Assembly (NCBI GenBank): GCA_003252395.1
Contig: QKEL01000007.1
Coordinates: 29,117 to 93,116 of the forward strand
Direction of reading: 5' to 3'
DNA length: 64,000 nt
Origin: Spirochaetales bacterium
GTDB taxonomy: Bacteria; Spirochaetota; Spirochaetia; Treponematales; Treponemataceae
A program made the position numbers and the translations under genes. Below, one piece after another: positions 54,148 to 61,040 of this stretch. The first letter of the stretch is position 1. Each line of letters begins with the position of its first letter. The notes beneath the pieces are model-generated. The model was not told the origin of the DNA. It did not search any database and worked only from the letters and a program-made list of their open reading frames with translations.

Positions 54148-55350
54148 ATGAAAAGACAACTTTCCATGCCCTTCTGGTGTGTTCGGAGCACGGTCGGCGA
54201 CCCCTTCGGCGGTCCCGTAATGGACGAAGTTTCCGCCCTCGAGGCGTGCGACATCCTGTGCGAGGCCAAGAGCAAGGGCCTGATCGATTTCACCTCGACC
54301 CACGACGACGACATCGTCGAATGGGACCCCATGAATCCCATGGACGACCAGGATCCCTCGAGCCAGACCTATAAAACCCTCCATGCCCTGAAGGACAAGA
54401 TGGACAAGGCCGGGCTCAAGATGAAGATGGTCACCTGTAGCCTCCATGGCGACCGCCTGTTCCGCAACGGCGGCCTGACCAACCCCGATCCGGAGATTCG
54501 CGCCTTCGCCGCCCAGAAAGTCATGCGCACCCTGCGAATCGGCAATTTCTTCGGCGCCGAGTACTTCACCTACTGGGTTGCCCGCGACGGTTTCGAATGC
54601 CAGTTCGCGGTGGACTGGAAGAACGTGTACAAGCTCATCGAGAACGGGCTTAACCTCGCCACCCGGTACATCAAGGAAAACAAGCTTTCCATTAAGTACT
54701 GCACGATCGAGCCCAAGCCGAACGAGCCCCGCGGCGAAATGTACCTCGCGACCACCGGCCACGCCCTCGCGCTCATCAGCCGCCTTGAGGATCCGTCCAT
54801 GTGGGGCGTGAATCCCGAGCTCCTCCAGCACGAAGGCATGACCAACCTGTCCGCGACCAACGCGGCGGGCATGGCCATCAACGCCGGCAAGCTCCCCTTC
54901 CTCCACGTCGGAAACCAGAAGGCTGGCCAGTTCGACAACGATAACCCCATCCTCACCGGTATGGACGGAATCAAGGAAATGATCAGCGTTTTCTGGATTC
55001 TCGAAAAACTCGACTGGAAGGGATACATCGAGTTCGACAACCACCTCCTCCGCGCGGACTCCGCGCCCGGAGAGGCAAACCGCATCCAGCTCCGCAAGGA
55101 TTTCATCAAGCATAACGTGGACAGCTATCGCATGGCCGAAAAGAAGGCCGAGGAACTCGCCGCGAACAAGGAACTCAATACCCTTCGCGCGGCCGCCCTC
55201 GAGAAGTCCGCTTCCATCGAGAAAGCCCTCGCGAGCTTCGACCTGAAGGCTATCCAGGCCGCGAAGCTGGACTACAAGAAAGTACTGGAAGCGCCCTCCT
55301 CCAACGCGAAGATCGACTTCGCCGCGAACAAGGCCCTTCTGGGAATGTAA
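54148..55350 (+). CDS. xylA: Xylose isomerase (short, group I type)
   Basis: 400 residues, TIM-barrel isomerase converting D-xylose to D-xylulose. Catalytic His in TSTHDDDIVEWD, metal ligands Glu/Lys in TIEPKPNEPRGE, Glu and His in NPELLQHEGM, and Asp in YIEFDNH. At the position of the usual HIDLNGQ metal-binding block the protein reads HVGNQKAGQFDND, which appears to lack the conserved Asp and two residues. Otherwise standard. It has a C-terminal extension rich in Ala/Lys. Follows xylB. Confidence 0.85.
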   Translation: MKRQLSMPFWCVRSTVGDPFGGPVMDEVSALEACDILCEAKSKGLIDFTSTHDDDIVEWDPMNPMDDQDPSSQTYKTLHALKDKMDKAGLKMKMVTCSLHGDRLFRNGGLTNPDPEIRAFAAQKVMRTLRIGNFFGAEYFTYWVARDGFECQFAVDWKNVYKLIENGLNLATRYIKENKLSIKYCTIEPKPNEPRGEMYLATTGHALALISRLEDPSMWGVNPELLQHEGMTNLSATNAAGMAINAGKLPFLHVGNQKAGQFDNDNPILTGMDGIKEMISVFWILEKLDWKGYIEFDNHLLRADSAPGEANRIQLRKDFIKHNVDSYRMAEKKAEELAANKELNTLRAAALEKSASIEKALASFDLKAIQAAKLDYKKVLEAPSSNAKIDFAANKALLGM

Positions 55351-55358
55351 GGGAATCG

Positions 55359-55393
55359 AACGGCGGCGGAAATCGGGCCTGCCGCCGTTTTTT
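55359..55393 (+). terminator. Terminator of the xylBA operon
   Basis: AACGGCGGC pairs with GCCGCCGTT, 13-base loop, then TTTT, just after the xylA stop. Confidence 0.85.
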
Positions 55394-55401
55394 CAAACCG
55401 A

Positions 55402-55448
55402 CCAACGCGAGTCTTGCGCGCGAGCGCGGGAGGAGCGTTGGTTTTTTT
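55402..55448 (+). terminator. Second hairpin downstream of xylA
   Basis: CCAACGC pairs with GCGTTGG across a GC-rich loop, followed by seven T. Acts as a tandem terminator ahead of the next promoter. Confidence 0.65.
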
Positions 55449-55474
55449 ATGCCCGAACGAGGATGCGGGGCGGC

Positions 55475-55503
55475 TTGACAACAATACGGGGCGCCCCGAT
55501 ACT
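55475..55503 (+). promoter_or_regulatory. Promoter of the unknown gene at 55513
   Basis: TTGACA (55475-55480), 17-base spacer, GATACT (55498-55503), ATG nine bases later: near-leaderless, no Shine-Dalgarno sequence. Confidence 0.65.
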
Positions 55504-55512
55504 GGCCCTACG

Positions 55513-56031
55513 ATGGGCATTCAAGTCGATACGCAAGCCGCGTACCTTCCCGGAGGGGAAACCCCGGACATTCAGGCGCTGGGCCAGTTACCGTATGGCA
55601 GGGAAACCTTTGCCTCCATTGCGCGGGGGGATGACCCAAGTCTCCTCGGCACGGTGGAGCTTTCCCTCGGTTGTTGGGCGCTCTTATTCATTCACAAAGG
55701 GGTTCCGGGCATTTATGCCCCCGCCTCGGAATCGGCAATGGCCGCGCTTATGCGGGGACCGCTTGGCGATCGGCCCGAACCGATCCTGTTGCGCTTCACG
55801 CCCGAATCGCTGGTTCAGGTAAGCCTCGAAGCGGGCCGAACGAAAGACCCTGCCGGACTATGCGGCGCCCTTATCCGTTTCCTCGGCTTTGGGGGAAAGG
55901 ATCGGTACGTGATCTCCTGGAAGGGAAAGGGCGACAAGCAAATGACGCTTGATTTTTTCCCCCTGGCGAAAAATGCCGAATTCTCGAAGGCCTTTCGCGA
56001 TCTCGCCTGGTATCGGGAGCCCTGGGCATGA
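55513..56031 (+). CDS. Unknown protein coupled to a LigT-like gene
   Basis: 172 residues from ATG 55513, chosen because the promoter ends just before it. No signal peptide. A middle hydrophobic stretch (LGCWALLFIHKGVPGIYAP) and many charged positions near the end (ISWKGKGDKQMTLDFFPLAKNAEF). I do not recognise the family. Its stop overlaps the start of the next gene by four bases, so the two proteins probably work together. Confidence 0.7.
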   Translation: MGIQVDTQAAYLPGGETPDIQALGQLPYGRETFASIARGDDPSLLGTVELSLGCWALLFIHKGVPGIYAPASESAMAALMRGPLGDRPEPILLRFTPESLVQVSLEAGRTKDPAGLCGALIRFLGFGGKDRYVISWKGKGDKQMTLDFFPLAKNAEFSKAFRDLAWYREPWA

Positions 56032-56582
56032 TCAAACCGTGCGAACAGACCCATTTTATCGGGGTGACCGTCTCGGGTCAGTTGGCCGAGACCGTTTCGT
56101 CGTGCAGAAGATGGATGCACGAGCGGTTTGGCTGTAAATCGGGGCATCAAACCCCGCCCCACGTAACGTTGATCCCGCCGTTTATCTTTCCCGACGAACG
56201 CAGGATCGTCGATTTGGAGCTCGCCCTCGAGGGTTTCATACACCGTCAAAAGCCCTTCGATGGCCGATTTCGCGGGTTTGGAGCCTTCGCGGAACGGACG
56301 GTCTTTGTCCGGGTAGAGCCGGACCCCCGTTGGAACGCGTGGCATGAAAGCGTAACCGAAGCCGTTATAAATGCCTTCCCAGACCTTATACATCGCGATA
56401 AGCGCCCCTTCACGCCGCACTTAACCGTCTCGAATCGGGATATTCCGTTGGGCGCCGTGCCTGCGGCATTGTCCCATTTCGATACCCTCGATCTTGACGT
56501 CAGCATACCCATAGACCATGTAGTGCTATTCGAGCGAACCGGAACCCGTTGGGATATCCGAAACGGGTGGTACGCGCCGTGA
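56028..56582 (+). CDS. 2'-5' RNA ligase (LigT)/2H phosphoesterase family protein
   Basis: 184 residues with two HxTx motifs: PPHVTLIPPF near 45-55 and FTPHLTVSNRD near 128-138. These are the paired catalytic histidines of the 2H phosphoesterase fold, which acts on 2'-5' linkages or cyclic phosphodiesters in RNA. The natural substrate is unknown for most members. Coupled to the upstream unknown gene by ATGA overlap. Confidence 0.85.
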   Translation: MIKPCEQTHFIGVTVSGQLAETVSSCRRWMHERFGCKSGHQTPPHVTLIPPFIFPDERRIVDLELALEGFIHRQKPFDGRFRGFGAFAERTVFVRVEPDPRWNAWHESVTEAVINAFPDLIHRDKRPFTPHLTVSNRDIPLGAVPAALSHFDTLDLDVSIPIDHVVLFERTGTRWDIRNGWYAP

Positions 56583-56608
56583 GGAATTCGAAACTTCGTT
56601 ACGGAAAG

Positions 56609-56668
56609 CTCTATCAAAAACAAAGCCTCCTTTCGGCGGCTTTGATTTTTGGAGATGGGGGGAGTCGA
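56609..56668. repeat. 60-bp repeat copy 1: terminator plus ssrA 3'-end fragment
   Basis: Matches 56791-56850 at about 58 of 60 positions. It contains the hairpin CAAAGCC...GGCTTTG (56621-56644) with a trailing T-run usable by the upstream gene, and then a copy of the last bases of ssrA (GGAGATGGGGGGAGTCGA). Confidence 0.85.
56621..56649 (+). terminator. Terminator after the LigT-like gene
   Basis: CAAAGCCTCC pairs with GGCGGCTTTG (one G-T pair), loop of four, followed by ATTTTT. Part of the 60-bp repeat. Confidence 0.7.
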
Positions 56669-56771
56669 CCTTTCAAGGCTCGCCTTCCGGGCTCGCCTTT
56701 TCAGGCCGGGGTACTCACTTTCGGCGCCATCCCTGGCGCCTCTCCCTCGCTCACGCTCGGCGTTCGCACCC

Positions 56772-56792
56772 GTTCGACTTCCCCCCATCTCT
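56772..56792 (-). repeat. Inverted partial copy of the ssrA 3' end
   Basis: GTTCGACTTCCCCCCATCTC is the reverse complement of the ssrA T-arm/acceptor region with one extra base. Forms inverted repeats with both flanking 60-bp copies. Confidence 0.7.
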
Positions 56793-56850
56793 CTATCAAA
56801 AACAAAGCCGCCTTTCGGCGGCTTTGTTTTTTGGAGATGGGGGGAGTCGA
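56791..56850. repeat. 60-bp repeat copy 2 (genuine ssrA 3' end)
   Basis: The copy joined to the full tmRNA gene; compare 56609-56668. Confidence 0.85.
56803..56826 (-). terminator. Terminator of ssrA
   Basis: CAAAGCCGCC / GGCGGCTTTG stem with a four-base loop, followed on the minus strand by TTTTTG. Confidence 0.85.
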
Positions 56851-57185
56851 ACCCCCGTCCTGAAGTGCGAGGCAGGGGCGTCTACAGGTTTAGCGGCGCG
56901 AGGTAATTGTCGGGAGCCGGTGGCAGCGCCGCAAGCGTCGGCTCCGTATCCGCAAAAAGTGTCCCTCCTCAAGTCACGGCCCAAGAGTCGGTAAGCTCCG
57001 GTTGGCGTCAGAATTCCGGGTGCTTCGGAGCAGCAGCACCCGGATTCCGCGCTCTGCTACTTACGCAGCGAGAGCGAAACTGTCGTTGTTTTCGGCAGTT
57101 ATAGGGTTTGGTTCGTTTGGAGGACGGACCTGACCTCACCTGCAGCCCAAGCATCGACCACCACAGTCGAAACCGGTGCACCCCC
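56832..57185 (-). ncRNA. ssrA: Transfer-messenger RNA (tmRNA)
   Basis: Rescues stalled ribosomes and tags nascent proteins for proteolysis. The tRNA-like part reads GGGGGTG at the 5' end (57185-57179) with GGTTTCGACT close behind, and the T-arm GGGGGTTCGACTCCCCC followed by CATCTCC at the 3' end. The acceptor pairs with two G-U pairs. The CCA is not encoded. The resume codon follows ATAACT at 57096, and the tag frame (57096-57061) encodes AENNDSFALAA then TAA. Length about 354. Confidence 0.93.
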
Positions 57186-57253
57186 GATTGCTTAAGGCCT
57201 CGCCTTGGCGACTCCTTAAGGGTAATCATCGCTTTTCCCGGAACGTATCCGGG
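57186..57253 (-). promoter_or_regulatory. Structured 5' leader of pre-tmRNA
   Basis: Two inverted repeats lie between promoter and mature 5' end: CCCGGA/TCCGGG (57237-57253) and a 30-base hairpin at 57191-57220 (CTTAAGG, inner TCGCC/GGCGA). The second stands five bases before the mature end and could guide 5' processing. Confidence 0.6.
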
Positions 57254-57258
57254 ACATA

Positions 57259-57287
57259 AACATACGGCTTTGCCGCGCGGTTGTCAA
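57259..57287 (-). promoter_or_regulatory. ssrA promoter
   Basis: TTGACA (57282-57287) and TATGTT (57259-57264) on the minus strand, 17-base spacer. The -35 overlaps the stop codon of the upstream SDR gene. Confidence 0.75.
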
Positions 57288-58111
57288 TGCGCCGAATCGC
57301 CCGCGCCGCGACCGCGGAATTCGTCCATGGCCGCGGATATGCCGAAAAAGTCCGCAATGAGGTCGAGGAGCGCCACGGGGAGGAGCCTGAGCACGTACAC
57401 CGAATACACGAAGCGCGGAAGAATGACCCGTTTGGAGCCCTTTTCGACGGCCCGAACGATTCGCTTGGCGACGTATTCCGGCTTGAGAATCGGAAGAAGG
57501 AGGGGAAACCGGGTTTTCACCCCGTCAAACATGCCGGTTCCAATGAAAAAGGGGCATATAACGGTGGTCCCAACCCGGCTTTTCCGTTTTCTCAGTTCCA
57601 TGCGCATCGCCTCGTGAAACCCGAAAACGGCGAATTTACTCGCTGAATAGTCGGCTAGCCCCGTAACTCCGATAATCCCCGCGGCGGATGAAACGGTCAC
57701 GATATGGCCTCGGTCGCGCTCAATCATCCCCGGAAGAAAGGCCTTCACGGTCCAGAAGTTGGACAGAACGTTGATCCCCATGGTGCGCTCTATCTTCGCG
57801 TCGTCGGTTTCAAGGAAAGTCGATCCCGAAACGATACCCGCGTTATTGATGAGTATATCGGGGGCGCCCCAGCCGTTCCGGACCGCTTCCGCGGCGCGAT
57901 ACACCGCGTCGCGGTCCGATACGTCGCACCGCATCCCGCGAATATCGAGGCCGTCGGCCTTGGCGTCCGCTTCAGCACGGGAAAGGGCGCTTTCGTTCAC
58001 GTCCCATACCATAACGCGGCAACCCTTTCGGGCCAATGCCCGACCGACGAGGAGACCGATCCCGCTCGCGCCGCCGGTAATAAGGATGCATGTTTCTGAA
58101 GAGAGTTTCAT
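57284..58111 (-). CDS. Short-chain dehydrogenase/reductase
   Basis: 275 residues, classical SDR. NAD(P)-binding TGGASGIGLLVGRAL near the N-terminus, NNAG (ILINNAGIV), catalytic Ser in TVSSAAGIIG, and YSASKFAVFGF with Tyr and Lys. A hydrophobic C-terminal part (VLRLLPVALLDLIADFFG) suggests membrane association, as in SDRs acting on lipids or retinol-like substrates. Leaderless transcript predicted: TGG-TATACT is followed by seven bases and the ATG. ssrA follows on the same strand. Confidence 0.9.
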   Translation of the reverse strand: MKLSSETCILITGGASGIGLLVGRALARKGCRVMVWDVNESALSRAEADAKADGLDIRGMRCDVSDRDAVYRAAEAVRNGWGAPDILINNAGIVSGSTFLETDDAKIERTMGINVLSNFWTVKAFLPGMIERDRGHIVTVSSAAGIIGVTGLADYSASKFAVFGFHEAMRMELRKRKSRVGTTVICPFFIGTGMFDGVKTRFPLLLPILKPEYVAKRIVRAVEKGSKRVILPRFVYSVYVLRLLPVALLDLIADFFGISAAMDEFRGRGAGDSAH

Positions 58112-58118
58112 GGATAGC

Positions 58119-58127
58119 AGTATACCA
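58119..58127 (-). promoter_or_regulatory. SDR gene extended -10, leaderless
   Basis: TGG-TATACT on the minus strand, seven bases before the ATG at 58111; no good -35 and no Shine-Dalgarno sequence. Confidence 0.7.
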
Positions 58128-58205
58128 CGATTTTTTTGATCCCGGTCCCGTCAAGGTCCTCTCGGCGGGCACCGATAGGATAGGTAGGTTCAGGAGGGCT
58201 TGAGC

Positions 58206-58853
58206 ATGTTCATTTCCCGCCACGGCATTACGGCGTTTCTTATTACCCTTACCCTTACCGTCTCGAGTCTTGCCGCCCAAAGCGAGATTATCAAGCTTGA
58301 GGCCACCGCGTCGTATTACGGCAAGGATTTTGACGGACGCCCCACTTCGAGCGGCGAGATATTCGACATGTACGCGATGACGGCAGCGCATAAAAGCCTC
58401 CCCTTCGGCACCCTCCTGGAAGTGACGAACCTGGCGAACGGAAAACGGGTTACGGTCAGGGTGAACGATCGGGGCCCCTTCGTGGAAAACCGGGAAATAG
58501 ACCTATCCTTTGGAGCCGCCGAGGCGCTCGGCATGATCGAGGCCGGGGTGGCCAAGGTTTCGATCCGTACAACGGGCCTTGCGGCAGCCGGAACCGCCGC
58601 GGCGTCAGAACCGTCAACGGGCAACCCGTCGGGTCTCTGGCGCATACAGATCGCCTCATTCTCAAGCGAAGAGAACGCGGAGCGAATGGCGGCCAAGTTG
58701 CGCTCGGAGGGTTTCGATCCCGCCCTCGAGCGGGCCGGCGGGTATGTCCGGGTAGTTTTGCCGAAACTGAGGCAGGGCGATCTCGAGACGGTCAAGGCGC
58801 GGCTCTTGGACCGGGGCTACAAGGATTGGCTCACGAAACGGGAAAGCCCGTAA
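58206..58853 (+). CDS. rlpA: RlpA-like septal lytic transglycosylase with SPOR domain
   Basis: 215 residues. Signal peptide (about 1-25, ending SSLAAQS), a double-psi beta-barrel RlpA domain ([64 protein letters not shown]) and a C-terminal SPOR domain ([21 protein letters not shown]). It cleaves denuded peptidoglycan strands at division sites, and SPOR binds such glycan. ATG 58206 has AGGAGG eight bases upstream; a TTG two codons earlier is less likely. Confidence 0.9.
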   Translation: MFISRHGITAFLITLTLTVSSLAAQSEIIKLEATASYYGKDFDGRPTSSGEIFDMYAMTAAHKSLPFGTLLEVTNLANGKRVTVRVNDRGPFVENREIDLSFGAAEALGMIEAGVAKVSIRTTGLAAAGTAAASEPSTGNPSGLWRIQIASFSSEENAERMAAKLRSEGFDPALERAGGYVRVVLPKLRQGDLETVKARLLDRGYKDWLTKRESP

Positions 58854-58908
58854 GCGGTAAGCACCGGGAGCGCTCCCGCGAACCATTCTATTCACGGTTT
58901 TTTTTTTA

Positions 58909-58917
58909 TGTTATAGT
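58909..58917 (+). promoter_or_regulatory. Extended -10 of the DEAD-box gene, leaderless
   Basis: TGT-TATAGT, eight bases before ATG 58926, preceded by a run of ten T. No Shine-Dalgarno sequence. Confidence 0.7.
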
Positions 58918-58925
58918 AAAAATCA

Positions 58926-60872
58926 ATGAAATTTACCGATTTTCCCCTTGACGGCGGACTCCAAGAGGGCCTCGCCGAAGCAGGCTACATTACCTGCATG
59001 CCTGTCCAGGAACAGGTACTCAAAAACGGCCTAGAAGGGGCCGACCTTTACGTGCAGTCCCAAACCGGGACCGGAAAAACCGCCGCATACCTCGTAACCA
59101 TCCTTCAGCGGCTCGTCAGCGATCCCGCCCTCTCCGGCAAAAAAGCGCTCATCATGGTTCCCACCCGCGAACTGGCGGTCCAGGTAGAGGAAGAGGCTCG
59201 AATGCTCGGCGCGTGCATGAAGCTGAAATCCGCGAGCTTCTACGGCGGCGTCGGCTATGGCCATCAGCTGGAGCTCCTGAAAAAAGGGGTGGACATCCTC
59301 ATCGGCACCCCCGGACGGGTCATAGACCTTCAGGAACAGGGGGTCATGGACCTTTCCAACGTCGCCTTCCTGGTCATCGACGAGGCGGACCGCATGTTCG
59401 ACATGGGTTTTTACCCGGACCTTCGGACCCTTATCAAGGTACTGCCCAAGGCCGAAAACCGCCAGACCATGCTTTTCAGCGCGACCCTTAACAACTGGGT
59501 TAAAAACCTCGCCTGGGAATACACGATCGAGGCGAAAGAGATCACCATCGAGGCGGAGAACGTCACGGTGGACATGATCGCCCAGATGCTGTATCACGTG
59601 TCCAGCGACGAGAAGATGAAGCTTCTCTTGGGCCTGATCGAGCGCGATAAGCCAGAAAGCCTGATCGTATTCTGCAATACGAAACGGATGAGCGAGGTGG
59701 TTTCCAAACGGCTGAAGCTCAACGGCATCGAAAGCGAATTCATAATCGGCGACTTGCCACAGTCCAAACGGCTTCAGGTCATAGACTCCTTCAAGTCCGG
59801 CTCGCTTCGCTGCCTAGTCGCCACCGACGTGGCGGCCCGCGGCATCGACGTGGACGACCTTGCCATGGTGATTAACTACGATCTGCCCAACGAGGCGGAA
59901 AACTACGTGCACCGCATCGGGCGCACCGCCCGGGCGGGAAAAACCGGCAAGGCCTTTTCTTTCTGCTCCGAGCAAGACGTGTACAACCTTCCCGCAATCG
60001 AGAAATACTGCGAAATGAAGATTCCTTCGGGCGTGCCCGCCGAAACGGATTTCGCGGAAGACAAGAGCGCGGGGAAATACATCAGGACGGACCGCTACGA
60101 CAGCGATTACGACGACGACGATTACGGCCGGGATCGCGGCCGCGGCGGCCGCTCCGGTGGCGGCCGCTCCGGCGGGCCCCGTTCCGGCGGGCGCATGGGC
60201 GGACAACGCTCCGGCGGGGGCAGGTCGGGCGGGCCCCGGTCGGGCGACGGCCGGTCCTCCGGACCGCGCTCCGGCGGCCCGCGCTCGGGCCATTCACCCG
60301 ACGGCCGGAGCGACGGCAGGCGTCCCGATCGACCGGGCGACGCGCGCGGTCCCCGCGACCGACGGTTCCCCGAAGGCGACCGCCGAGGCGCTCAGGGCGG
60401 GCAAACCGCGGGTAACGGGGATTCCCGCCCCGCATCGGGCCCTTCCGAACGGGATCTGGCGAAACTCAGCTTTGAGGAACGCATGGCCTACTATAAGTCA
60501 AAATACGCAGACGAAGGCGCCAAAGGCCAACCGCGGGATACCCGGAAGGACAATGGCCGCCGCGATAGCGCTCCGCGCGGACAGGAACAAAAGGGCCAGG
60601 GACGCGGCAAGCGACCCGAGGGAACCCGAAACGACGGCCGGCGCGGGCCTCAGGGCCAGGGCACGCCGAAAGGCAATCCGCAGCACCGAGCCCCGAATAC
60701 GGGGGCCCCGAATACGGGGGCCCCGAGCGCGCGGAACGCAGGCTCGCGCGGCGCAAACCCGCGAAACGCGGCATCCCGACCCGCCGCGGCAAAGGGCGCC
60801 CCGTCCGCCGCTCCCCAAAAGGCGGGTGGCATCGCCGGGTTCTTCAAGAAGATTTTCGGCGGCGCCAAGTAA
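58926..60872 (+). CDS. DEAD-box RNA helicase with long low-complexity tail
   Basis: 648 residues. Q-motif region FTDFPLDGGLQEGLAEAGY, Walker A SQTGTGKT (45-52), PTRELA, DEAD at 152-155, SAT, and HRIGRTARAG define the RNA helicase core (about 1-390). The tail, from about 395, is dominated by Arg/Gly/Ser ([16 protein letters not shown] repeats), then Pro/Asn/Ala, and ends in an amphipathic GIAGFFKKIFGG. Such tails bind RNA nonspecifically and can drive condensates. Probably a cold-shock or RNA-decay helicase. Predicted leaderless mRNA. Confidence 0.93.
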   Translation: MKFTDFPLDGGLQEGLAEAGYITCMPVQEQVLKNGLEGADLYVQSQTGTGKTAAYLVTILQRLVSDPALSGKKALIMVPTRELAVQVEEEARMLGACMKLKSASFYGGVGYGHQLELLKKGVDILIGTPGRVIDLQEQGVMDLSNVAFLVIDEADRMFDMGFYPDLRTLIKVLPKAENRQTMLFSATLNNWVKNLAWEYTIEAKEITIEAENVTVDMIAQMLYHVSSDEKMKLLLGLIERDKPESLIVFCNTKRMSEVVSKRLKLNGIESEFIIGDLPQSKRLQVIDSFKSGSLRCLVATDVAARGIDVDDLAMVINYDLPNEAENYVHRIGRTARAGKTGKAFSFCSEQDVYNLPAIEKYCEMKIPSGVPAETDFAEDKSAGKYIRTDRYDSDYDDDDYGRDRGRGGRSGGGRSGGPRSGGRMGGQRSGGGRSGGPRSGDGRSSGPRSGGPRSGHSPDGRSDGRRPDRPGDARGPRDRRFPEGDRRGAQGGQTAGNGDSRPASGPSERDLAKLSFEERMAYYKSKYADEGAKGQPRDTRKDNGRRDSAPRGQEQKGQGRGKRPEGTRNDGRRGPQGQGTPKGNPQHRAPNTGAPNTGAPSARNAGSRGANPRNAASRPAAAKGAPSAAPQKAGGIAGFFKKIFGGAK

Positions 60873-61040
60873 GGGCGTTTCCAGACATCGATCCTATTGG
60901 CAGGCAGCCGCGGCGCGCGTCGCGGTTGCCTCGCATTTATTTATCCGCCAGCCGGAAACGACCAACCGACCAGAGACCGTCCCGCAAAGGCCCCCGATCC
61001 CCCGGCGTTTTCCGGAACAGGCACCGTCTATTGAGAGGAT
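60873..61040 (+). other. Spacer with GC-rich hairpin
   Basis: AGGCAGCCGCG pairs with CGCGGTTGCCT (60902-60931), then AT-rich bases. It may terminate the helicase mRNA. GAGAGGAT precedes the next start. Confidence 0.45.

Noticed and set aside
56649..56906. Reading frames across the ssrA 3'-end repeats
   Set aside because: They translate terminator and tmRNA sequence; repeated DNA explains them.
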